From the IMG/VR virus record IMGVR_UViG_3300043673_000047, positions 1-27,440 of that record: DNA of 27,440 nucleotides. One strand, given 5' to 3'. Made by a program: the position numbers and the translations under genes. The stretch's first letter is position 1. The number at the start of each line of letters is the position of its first letter. This document shows positions 21,104 through 27,440 of the stretch, piece by piece. This DNA is from a virus. The notes below the pieces were generated by a model that did no database searches, was not told the DNA's origin, and was given only the letters and a program-made list of their open reading frames with translations.

Positions 21104-21883
21104 ATGTCGTCAACTCCGCTTCCAGTCATCCGCGGGACGTCCGCAGCGAACTATCCGTTTGAGGTTACCTACAGCTTTTTAACCGGAATCGGCCAGTTCC
21201 AGAACGGCGCGCAGCAGCGGTGGCTCCGGCAGCCGGGTGCCCTGATCAAAGTGGCGATTCCTTACGCGCAGCTGACGCAGGCGCAAAAGAATACCGTCAA
21301 AGGCGCGGTCGCCGGCGCCGCTGGTCGGTTCGAGCAAAATCTCGAAATCAGCCTGCCTTTCGGCGGATCGCTCGCGACATTCTTCAATCTCGGCATCGAT
21401 GCCGATGAATGGGCCGCGACCGAATCGAAAACGACGCAGTACAACGGCCCGCTGCGGCTCACGCAATCGATCACACAAAGCCTTTCGTCGGGCTTGTTTC
21501 CCGGCGGCGCGTTTCCCACGCTGGCGAACGGCGCGATCGGCATCCTGCCATACGTGCAAAAGCGGCGTTACCAGACGATCGCCCAGAAGGTGGAGGCGGG
21601 GCCGATTTACACTTTCGCGGAGTTCGGCGGCGGATTGAGCGGCTATCCCGGCGCCGGTGGCTTGAACGGCTGGGAATTCAACGCTTCGATGGTCTCGGAC
21701 GCGGACACGGCGACGCTGGTCGCGCACTTCCTCGCGAACTGGGGGATGGCGTTTTCGTTCACGTTCACGGATGAGGACGCGGTGCCTTACACGAAGACGC
21801 ATTACGCAATGGATGATCTGGTGGTTACTTATCGCGGGGTAAACGATTCGAGCCTGAAGATTGTGCTCGAAGCGACGAATTAA
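21104..21883 (+). CDS. Distal tail / minor tail protein
   Basis: The 259-residue protein starts four bases after the tape measure stop. It reads TPLPVIRGTSAANYPFEVTY, then FQNGAQQRWLRQPGALIKVA (W-R-x-P-x-AL motif), then VSDADTATLVAHFLANWGMA and ends MDDLVVTYRGVNDSSLKIVL-EATN. This resembles phage tail proteins found directly after the tape measure, which form the distal ring joining tube and tip. The final LKIVLEATN pattern is common in that group. Its 3' end overlaps the convergent gene at 21825-22088 by 59 bases. The exact family is not certain. Confidence 0.72.
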   Translation: MSSTPLPVIRGTSAANYPFEVTYSFLTGIGQFQNGAQQRWLRQPGALIKVAIPYAQLTQAQKNTVKGAVAGAAGRFEQNLEISLPFGGSLATFFNLGIDADEWAATESKTTQYNGPLRLTQSITQSLSSGLFPGGAFPTLANGAIGILPYVQKRRYQTIAQKVEAGPIYTFAEFGGGLSGYPGAGGLNGWEFNASMVSDADTATLVAHFLANWGMAFSFTFTDEDAVPYTKTHYAMDDLVVTYRGVNDSSLKIVLEATN

Positions 21884-22088
21884 GAACGGCCCCTTTCCCA
21901 GAGATCCGGACATACGAAACGCACCGGTTGTAGTAGCTGAACCCGCGAACCTCACCATTCGTATAAGTGCGGGCGTTCGGCTGCGCGGGCATGATGTCGC
22001 CCACCGGTATGAACCTGCCATCGGCCTTCGGCACCGCGGGCGCTATCGCCGCCGCGCCCGCCAGCGCGAGAAAATCGCGGCGGTTCAT
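21825..22088 (-). CDS. Small Tat-signal-like exported protein (87 aa)
   Basis: It starts at ATG 22088, overlapping the stop of the upstream gene (ATGA). The N-terminus MNRRDFLALAGAAAIAPAV has the twin-arginine R-R-x-F-L motif, a hydrophobic Ala core and a probable cleavage region. The mature part is short and polar (DGRFIPVGDIMPAQPNARTY, NGEVRGFSYYNRCVSYVRIS) with one Cys. Its first 13 bases are identical to the first 13 of the preceding gene. A longer reading from 22211 is rejected because it runs in another frame through the upstream gene. The last ~20 codons overlap the distal tail gene antisense. Function unknown; third gene of a leftward operon. Confidence 0.65.
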   Translation of the reverse strand: MNRRDFLALAGAAAIAPAVPKADGRFIPVGDIMPAQPNARTYTNGEVRGFSYYNRCVSYVRISGKGAVLNSSLRAQSSGSNRLPRDK

Positions 22089-22489
22089 TGCGGGAACTCG
22101 ACCTCGGCAAGAACCACCAGTATCATCGGTGACCGCCCGAAACCGGCCAGCTCGGTCGGGACGCAGAATCTCACTCCCGTCCCAATGACTCCCCAGCTCA
22201 ATGGGCTCCACGACAGAATCTGGTCGGGCCCGGCGCGCGGAACGTCAACCCCGTTCACCGCAAGATTCAGAACCTTGGCCTCACCGCAACAAACAGAGGC
22301 CCGGCCGTAAACGAAATCGGGAGTGCTGACGGCATCACGGACCTGGCAGGCGAGTATGCGTCGCGTCAACTGCTGCGCGATAGGCGCAAGCTTCGCGACT
22401 TCCGGCGCCGCCGCGGTCAACGCCTGGGCCAGGGCGGGCGCAGCGATCGCTGCGGCTGCTGTCGTCATCAGGAAATTGCGGCGGTTCAT
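22085..22489 (-). CDS. Exported protein resembling a domain of the tail-tip protein (134 aa)
   Basis: The N-terminus MNRRNFLMTTAAAAIAAPAL-AQ is a Tat-like signal (RRNFL) with likely cleavage near ALA-Q. The mature part matches residues about 360-453 of the tip protein encoded at 22680-26930. VLNLAVNGVDVP aligns with VLTVLVNGVEVP, CVPTELAGFGRSP with TVPSELAASGSIP, and both segments finish in FPQ, where the small protein ends. A Cys-rich segment (VCCGEAK) aligns near CVVCMAPN. I see this by eye; it implies shared ancestry. A possible function is a periplasmic decoy or partner of the tip, for instance in superinfection exclusion. The start overlaps the upstream gene (ATGA). Confidence 0.72.
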   Translation of the reverse strand: MNRRNFLMTTAAAAIAAPALAQALTAAAPEVAKLAPIAQQLTRRILACQVRDAVSTPDFVYGRASVCCGEAKVLNLAVNGVDVPRAGPDQILSWSPLSWGVIGTGVRFCVPTELAGFGRSPMILVVLAEVEFPQ

Positions 22490-22665
22490 TGGAGCCTCGG
22501 GCTCGCAGGCTCCAAGTCGTGAAAGCGGAGCGCGCGCAAAAGCCTCACATAGCCCTCTTTGTACTCAGCCCAGATGGCCGGATCCGCCGGATCCTTGCCT
22601 GCCGATTTAATCGTTCGATAAATCAGACCGATTTCTGAGTGGTCAAGGAATCGTTCGCTTTCCAT
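22486..22665 (-). CDS. Small cytoplasmic protein (59 aa), first gene of leftward operon
   Basis: I read this gene by hand: ATG at 22665, TGA at 22488-22486, where it overlaps the next ATG (ATGA). The product starts MESERFLDHSEIGLIYRTIK, contains KDPADPAIWAEYKEGYVRLL and ends with a basic-to-Pro segment (LRFHDLEPASPRLQ). It is helical, with balanced charge and no signal peptide. It opens the leftward operon, with its ATG 14 bases from the ATG of the rightward tip gene (22680). The two genes therefore share a tiny divergent spacer. No family is recognised. Confidence 0.65.
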   Translation of the reverse strand: MESERFLDHSEIGLIYRTIKSAGKDPADPAIWAEYKEGYVRLLRALRFHDLEPASPRLQ

Positions 22666-22679
22666 AGTTCAACCATCGC

Positions 22680-25600
22680 ATGTCCTTCACCATCGAATCC
22701 GGAAAAGAAACCGGCCTCGTCCAGTCGAACGTCGTCCCGAAGCCACTGATTCTCTGCGCGCTCGCGGCGATCAACCCTGCGACGAAGCTGGTGGACTCTG
22801 GCAGCGACGTTACTTACCTGACCACCACGCCCGCGCTCGGCGGCAACACGCTGACGTACAAAGGCAACGTTTACGAAGCGCGTCTGCAGGGCAACCCGAT
22901 CGAGCAGATTCAGGCGCAGTCGCCGCAGGGCTACGACATCCCGGGTTCGATCTCGCTCGTGATCGCGGACGGCGATTTCGCGATCTGGACCACGCACGCG
23001 AACGCGTTCGGCTGGCGCGGCGGCACGCTGACCGTAATCTTTGCGCTCTGGGATATCCCGAGCAACTCTTACTCGACCAACGCATACACGTGGCCGTTCA
23101 TTCTCGACAAGCCGACCGTCGATTTCGGCGCCGGCATCATCAAGGTCACCGGGCAGGCGCGGCAGTCGATGACGCGGCTGACCATTCCGAATTTCGCACG
23201 CCAGAATCGCTGCGGTTATACGTTTGCGTCGACCGCGGCGCAACGGCGCGATGGCCTGACCAATCCGACATCCATATATTGCAGATATTCGCCGGATCTG
23301 ATCTCGATCGGTGGCGTCGGCAATACAACTACGGCGTACCTTACCAATCCGGACGGGTCGCAGCTGACTGACGGCTCCGGCTTCTATGTGATGTGCGATT
23401 ACACGCGATCGTGCGGCTCCGGGCGCGCCACGCGAACGCAGGGGTGCATGGCGCGTCTGGGCAACTATGCATCGACTACGACGTATGGCAGCGGCGGCAA
23501 ACCGTGTGGTCCGGACGGCGATATAGCCAACGATACCGGCAACCGCGCAACAGGCGACTTCACGGGCGATACCTGGGTCGCTCCGCAGGGCTGGTCCGGC
23601 AAGCAGTACGTCAACCCCAGCGCGGGCACGCAGTACGGCTTTAACGCGCCGAACCCCCCTACCGGAACGACCTATTACAACCAGGGCTATGGCACGCAGT
23701 GGGTCAACGCGACCGTACTGGAACCCTGGAGCGGAGCTAATGATCTGATCTCCGAATGTGTGGTCTGTATGGCACCCAACGGTCCGGCTACGGTCCTCAC
23801 GGTCCTCGTCAACGGCGTCGAAGTGCCGTTCAATAACGATCCGAAGTTGAATTTCACCTGGGTGTCTTTGCCGGTCGGAAGCACGTCATCGGGCGGCCGG
23901 GCAGGCATCGTGAGCCAGCTCATGAATGGGCACGGCGATCCGCACGGCTCAATGTGCTGGATCATCATCACCGTACCAAGCGAACTGGCAGCGTCCGGCT
24001 CTATCCCGACCGTGCAGGTTCTCGTGCAGTTTCCACAGTGCCTTCACGCCATGCCGATTGCGACATCGGCTGTATCCGGTGGCGTCGCGGTGCTTACCTT
24101 CCCTGCGGGTGATGTCAATATCGACTGCACGGGGAATTCGCCATTCACTGTCTATCTCAGTGGCAATAGCCTGATCGCCGATGGCGCGTATGGTCTGAGC
24201 AGTTGGACTTCCGGCACGGTCACGCTTGCGGGCACGTTCACAAACGGCACGGGCGCTGGCGGGGGCGTTTTTTATATTCCGCTCAACCCCTACGACCTCG
24301 CGATGCAGGAATCGTCGACGGGCGCGGTCGCGGCCAATCCGGTCTGGGCACTGATGGACCTGCTTTGTTGCTGGGGTCCGTTCACGACTCTCGATATCGA
24401 CGCCGCCAGCTGGTACGCCGCGGCGCAGATATGCGCGGTCCAGATCGGCTACACCGACATCAATAACAACGCGGCCACACACGCGCGCTTCCGCTGCTCG
24501 CTCGCGCTGATCACGAGCCAGCGGCAATCGCTCGCGAAAGCGGTCCTCGCCATTCGCAACTGCGCGTGCATTATTCTGGCGCGCAATCCGGTTAACGGCC
24601 TGCTTCAGTGCTTCATCGAGGGTACGCTCGCCGACCAGCAGGGCGCGCCGATTCCGGGCTCGAACTACTCGACGCCCGTGGCATCGATGCCTGCCACCAG
24701 CACATCGCTGGTGCCGTCGATGGGCACTCCGGGCTACCTCGCCTATCTCTTCGATGGCGGGTCTGCAACAGTACGGGCGTCCATCGAGAAGGGCACGTTC
24801 AAGCTCGGCGGCCGCACACTCAACGACACGCCGAATACAATCGCGTTTCCGTTTCAGGATGAGGCCAACCAGTTCGTGCAGGACACCATCACTACCATCG
24901 ACCCCGATGGTTACGTGACCTCTGGCAATCAGGAAATCCCCGCGCCTTTCGCCGTAATGGGAATCGATAATTTCGATCAGGGCACCCGCGTTTCGAATAT
25001 CGAGCTGGCCAAGGCGCTCTACGGCAATTCGCGCTTCGATGCCCGCGGCACCGAGTTGCCGTCTTTCAGGACGACGGTTAAGGCCGCGCATCTCGCCAGC
25101 CGCGTGGGCTTCATCTGCGGGATCAATTATGCGCAGGCCAGCCTGTCCATGATTCTCGCGCGCCTGCTCTCCGCCACGCCGAATACGGACGGCGAGCACT
25201 GGGACCTCGCGTTCCGCTGGCACTTCGATCAGTGGCACACCGACCTGTACGGTCAGGATCCCCCGCCCTATCAGCGGAATCCGCTTTCCGCGGCGCCAAA
25301 CCGGCTGCCATGGCCACTGAAGCCGGGCTACAGCCCGTATCCCTCGAACGACGCGCTTTATCCGGGCCTCGAAACGATCGGACTTTACACAACCAACGGG
25401 CAGATCACAGTCGCGTCGACTCCGGTCGTGAACGTGACGTCGGCGCTGACCTCAGCGCCGAGGGTTCCCTTGCAGGCCACGGTCGGCTCGGGCGGCGCGA
25501 TCGATGCGGGCAACTGGCTGGTGAGTTTCGTCGGCATCGACAGCGCCGGCGCGAAATCGCAGCCCTCCGCGAACGTGAAGGCGGTCGTGGCTTCGGCCGG

Positions 25601-26930
25601 ATCGACTATCACGGTTTCGAATATCGTCTGGGATTCGCACGCGGTCGATTACGAGGTATACCTCGGCCAGCACTCGCTGAATATGTGGCTGGTCGATCCG
25701 GCGCCCTCGCTCGTGCACAACCCGGTGGCCACCACGATCACGATAGGCGCGGAAATAATCTGGCCCACGGATGGGCCGGGGCGCCCCGACGTCGTCGACA
25801 CGAGCGTGATGCTTCTGGTCACGCCCATCCGGCATGGCGGCATCTGGGGCGACAGCTGTTCGGCGATCGCAGCGGGCGTCATCTCCATTCCTTCATCGCC
25901 CACTGTGAACCAGTGGGCAGGGCGCATTCTGTCGGCGTACGGTTCGGGCACGCCAATCCCCGTAGGAGGCATTGGGCCGCAGACCTTCGCGGGCCTCTGT
26001 TATGCGCGGCCGGGGAATTTCAATGTCACCGCGAACGACACGTCCGGCAATATGACGGTGACGCAGTCTACGTTCGGCGCGGCCGGCGATATTTACGTGA
26101 TGCGCGCGATGGCGAATATCTCGTCGGCCACCACGATCGGGGACTCGGCATTCGTGAATCAGTTCGCTCCGGGCGGCCTCGCCGTCAACGCGGAGTACGG
26201 AAAAGTCGTGTGGATCATGCGCGGCACGGGAGCGGGCCAGAAGCGCAATATCGCGTCGAACACATCGACGACGTTGACGATAACGCAGCCGTGGACTACG
26301 ATTCCGGACGGCACCAGCGTTTTCTCAATCCTCGAATCGGCGCCGTCGCTTTCGATTCCCGGCGCACCGTTCACGAATAACGGCATTGCGGGCGCCGCCG
26401 CCATTCTTGCGGCGATGCAGGTTCCGTTTTCGAGCGCGGGGTCGCAGTCGTTCCTCGTGCAGGCTGTCACCCAGGACGCGCAAGGCAATATCTCGCCCGT
26501 GCGGTTCGCGCCATGGCAGGAAGTCTTTGTGCCTGCGCTTACGAGCGCCGCGTTCGCGCCCGCCTCCTCCTACCTCGTGCCCGTTGTCGCTGGCGTGGCA
26601 ACGCCCGACGCGTCGCAAGCCGTGAACCTGCTGATCCTCACCGCCGCGAATTGCGTTGCGGACGGGAACGGCAATCCATGCATCGCCGTGGCTCCGCCGA
26701 TCAATTACTCGACTACCTCGGGCGTTGAAACGCCATGGCAGTTCATCACGCAGGAAGATCCCGTCGGCGGTACCGGCGGCTATTCCACCATTTTCGACCC
26801 CAGCTACAAGATCGCTTTCGCTGTCGCAAGCACCGCGTCGCCGGCCAACACCCAGTGCCACGTAGACTTCCGCACCAGCTCCGCGGGCGTGACCACGCCG
26901 ACCGGCGCATTGATCGACCAACCCATTTAA
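22680..26930 (+). CDS. Tail tip / central hub protein (gpL-like plus gpJ-like)
   Basis: The 1416-residue protein seems to fuse modules. About 1-175 is a beta-rich tail domain (QGYDIPGSISLVIADGDFAI). About 175-280 is Cys-rich (Cys 178, 201, 239, 245, 256, 276; CDYTRSCGSG, GCMARLGN), resembling lambda gpL, which binds an iron-sulfur cluster. About 280-455 is a Gly/Pro-rich insert ending in a domain shared with the exported protein at 22085-22489. About 540-900 is hub-like (NPVWALMDLLCCWGPFTTLD, FRCSLALITSQRQSLAKAVL), as in gpJ-type proteins. About 900-1060 includes fibronectin-like strands, and the C-terminus carries further beta domains. It would bind the receptor and open the tail. Some domain limits are approximate. 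Confidence 0.8.
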   Translation: MSFTIESGKETGLVQSNVVPKPLILCALAAINPATKLVDSGSDVTYLTTTPALGGNTLTYKGNVYEARLQGNPIEQIQAQSPQGYDIPGSISLVIADGDFAIWTTHANAFGWRGGTLTVIFALWDIPSNSYSTNAYTWPFILDKPTVDFGAGIIKVTGQARQSMTRLTIPNFARQNRCGYTFASTAAQRRDGLTNPTSIYCRYSPDLISIGGVGNTTTAYLTNPDGSQLTDGSGFYVMCDYTRSCGSGRATRTQGCMARLGNYASTTTYGSGGKPCGPDGDIANDTGNRATGDFTGDTWVAPQGWSGKQYVNPSAGTQYGFNAPNPPTGTTYYNQGYGTQWVNATVLEPWSGANDLISECVVCMAPNGPATVLTVLVNGVEVPFNNDPKLNFTWVSLPVGSTSSGGRAGIVSQLMNGHGDPHGSMCWIIITVPSELAASGSIPTVQVLVQFPQCLHAMPIATSAVSGGVAVLTFPAGDVNIDCTGNSPFTVYLSGNSLIADGAYGLSSWTSGTVTLAGTFTNGTGAGGGVFYIPLNPYDLAMQESSTGAVAANPVWALMDLLCCWGPFTTLDIDAASWYAAAQICAVQIGYTDINNNAATHARFRCSLALITSQRQSLAKAVLAIRNCACIILARNPVNGLLQCFIEGTLADQQGAPIPGSNYSTPVASMPATSTSLVPSMGTPGYLAYLFDGGSATVRASIEKGTFKLGGRTLNDTPNTIAFPFQDEANQFVQDTITTIDPDGYVTSGNQEIPAPFAVMGIDNFDQGTRVSNIELAKALYGNSRFDARGTELPSFRTTVKAAHLASRVGFICGINYAQASLSMILARLLSATPNTDGEHWDLAFRWHFDQWHTDLYGQDPPPYQRNPLSAAPNRLPWPLKPGYSPYPSNDALYPGLETIGLYTTNGQITVASTPVVNVTSALTSAPRVPLQATVGSGGAIDAGNWLVSFVGIDSAGAKSQPSANVKAVVASAGSTITVSNIVWDSHAVDYEVYLGQHSLNMWLVDPAPSLVHNPVATTITIGAEIIWPTDGPGRPDVVDTSVMLLVTPIRHGGIWGDSCSAIAAGVISIPSSPTVNQWAGRILSAYGSGTPIPVGGIGPQTFAGLCYARPGNFNVTANDTSGNMTVTQSTFGAAGDIYVMRAMANISSATTIGDSAFVNQFAPGGLAVNAEYGKVVWIMRGTGAGQKRNIASNTSTTLTITQPWTTIPDGTSVFSILESAPSLSIPGAPFTNNGIAGAAAILAAMQVPFSSAGSQSFLVQAVTQDAQGNISPVRFAPWQEVFVPALTSAAFAPASSYLVPVVAGVATPDASQAVNLLILTAANCVADGNGNPCIAVAPPINYSTTSGVETPWQFITQEDPVGGTGGYSTIFDPSYKIAFAVASTASPANTQCHVDFRTSSAGVTTPTGALIDQPI

Positions 26931-26944
26931 ACCAGCAAATCCAA

Positions 26945-27440
26945 ATGAAAACCTTAATCGCCTTTTTCTTCTGCGCGCTCACCGCGTACGCGCAGACGAT
27001 GACCATCGGCACGTGCGCGATGTCTTCCGGCCTCAGCGACGCGACGATCTCGGGCGCTTACGCGCCAGCGGCCGCCAACGCGCAGTACGTGTTCACCTTT
27101 AATGCCGTAGGCACGCCAGACCACTTCGAGTGGTCCAAGAACGGCGGGACGCTCTCATCGCCCATCGCTGTGACCGGCGCGGCGCAGGCGTTTGTTGACG
27201 GCCTTTCAATCAAGTTTGCCGCGACAACCGGGCACACGCTGAACGCGTCCTGCACGGTGAGCGCAAACGCGAATGGTTCGCTTAGTGGTACCTCTTTCGT
27301 GCAGAAAGGCGTCGGTGCAATAGTCACAAGGAATGCGCAAGACAAACTTAGGGAAAATATCAGCGTAGGGGACTTCGGGGCAAAGGGCGACGGCATCACC
27401 GACGATACGGCGGCGTTCCAGGAAGCGCTCAACTCGATAC
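26945..27440 (+). CDS. Tail spike/fibre with Sec signal and pectate-lyase-type domain, right-truncated
   Basis: ATG 26945 opens a frame that runs off the window. A signal peptide (MKTLIAFFFCALTAYAQ) is followed by an immunoglobulin-like segment: YVFTFNAVGTPDHFEWSKNG, SPIAVTGAAQAFVDGLSIKF, then AATTGHTLNASCTVSA. The last visible part, ISVGDFGAKGDGITDDTAAF, is the start motif of the pectate lyase superfamily beta-helix, found in tailspikes that cut polysaccharide. The position after the tip gene fits a spike. An N-terminal export signal is odd for a virion protein that assembles in the cytoplasm. At least 165 residues are visible. Confidence 0.78.
   Translation, partial: MKTLIAFFFCALTAYAQTMTIGTCAMSSGLSDATISGAYAPAAANAQYVFTFNAVGTPDHFEWSKNGGTLSSPIAVTGAAQAFVDGLSIKFAATTGHTLNASCTVSANANGSLSGTSFVQKGVGAIVTRNAQDKLRENISVGDFGAKGDGITDDTAAFQEALNSI

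Noticed and set aside
22089-22211. Longer version of the 21825 gene
   Set aside because: The added residues read the middle of the 22085-22489 gene in another frame; the ATGA junction at 22085-22088 marks the natural start.
22810-26921. Long minus-strand frames inside the tip gene (for example 25238-23949)
   Set aside because: Arg-rich antisense shadows that are common in GC-rich coding sequence; no motif or start signal.
1-27440. tRNA or rRNA genes, insertion sequences, integrase
   Set aside because: None was recognised on either strand by reading; no cloverleaf-like segment or transposase/recombinase motif was seen.

Overview
The window is a long stretch of a tailed-phage (siphovirus-like) genome or prophage. 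The + strand carries a late-gene array in classical HK97/lambda order: lysis genes, terminase, portal, prohead protease, major capsid protein, head-tail connectors, tail tube, G/GT tail chaperones, tape measure, distal tail, tip and spike. No integrase, repressor or replication gene is visible, so whether the phage is temperate cannot be decided. Two toxin-antitoxin modules suggest it has a lysogenic or prophage phase. The high-GC codon use and the many signal peptides ending in A-x-A-Q would fit an Acidobacteriota-type or other Gram-negative host. That is an impression, not a proof. Both edges cut genes (a sigma factor on the left, a spike on the right).

Layout. 1-3090: a tightly overlapping + operon with a sigma-70-like factor (left-truncated), a small unknown, an exported proline-rich protein, a dual-specificity phosphatase (apparent CTG start), a class 3 lipase, a small hydrophobic protein, a GH24 lysozyme and a coiled-coil protein. 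3100-3785: a leftward HicA-HicB module with two operator palindromes. 3794-7020: small terminase, large terminase (broken by a one-base frameshift near 5166) and portal. 7047-10210: prohead protease with a long helical extension, HK97-fold capsid protein and a likely head accessory protein, followed by a terminator-like hairpin. 10294-14812: connector (with an inserted beta domain), a tiny Cys-rich protein, a Mu F-like minor head protein, an SPFH/band-7 protein, an exported small protein, tail completion and tail terminator candidates. 15249-17277: tail tube and G/GT chaperones with a textbook -1 frameshift signal. 17315-18019: a leftward RelE/HigB-HigA module. 18050-27440: tape measure, distal tail protein, a leftward three-gene operon, a 1416-residue tip/hub protein and a signal-peptide-bearing spike.

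Minus-strand genes. All leftward genes sit as small islands between + strand structural genes: hicAB, a 55-residue gene, a 115-residue gene, higBA and the 22665-21825 operon. They behave like morons. Both toxin genes share one promoter design: an operator palindrome within the -35/-10 interval and a toxin ATG at the predicted +1, which predicts leaderless toxin mRNAs.

The most unusual item is the operon at 21825-22665. Two of its products carry RR-x-F-L (Tat-like) export signals. One of these (22085-22489) resembles, over most of its mature part, residues about 360-453 of the tail-tip protein encoded divergently next door. An exported copy of a tail-tip domain could act as a decoy in superinfection exclusion; this is a hypothesis.
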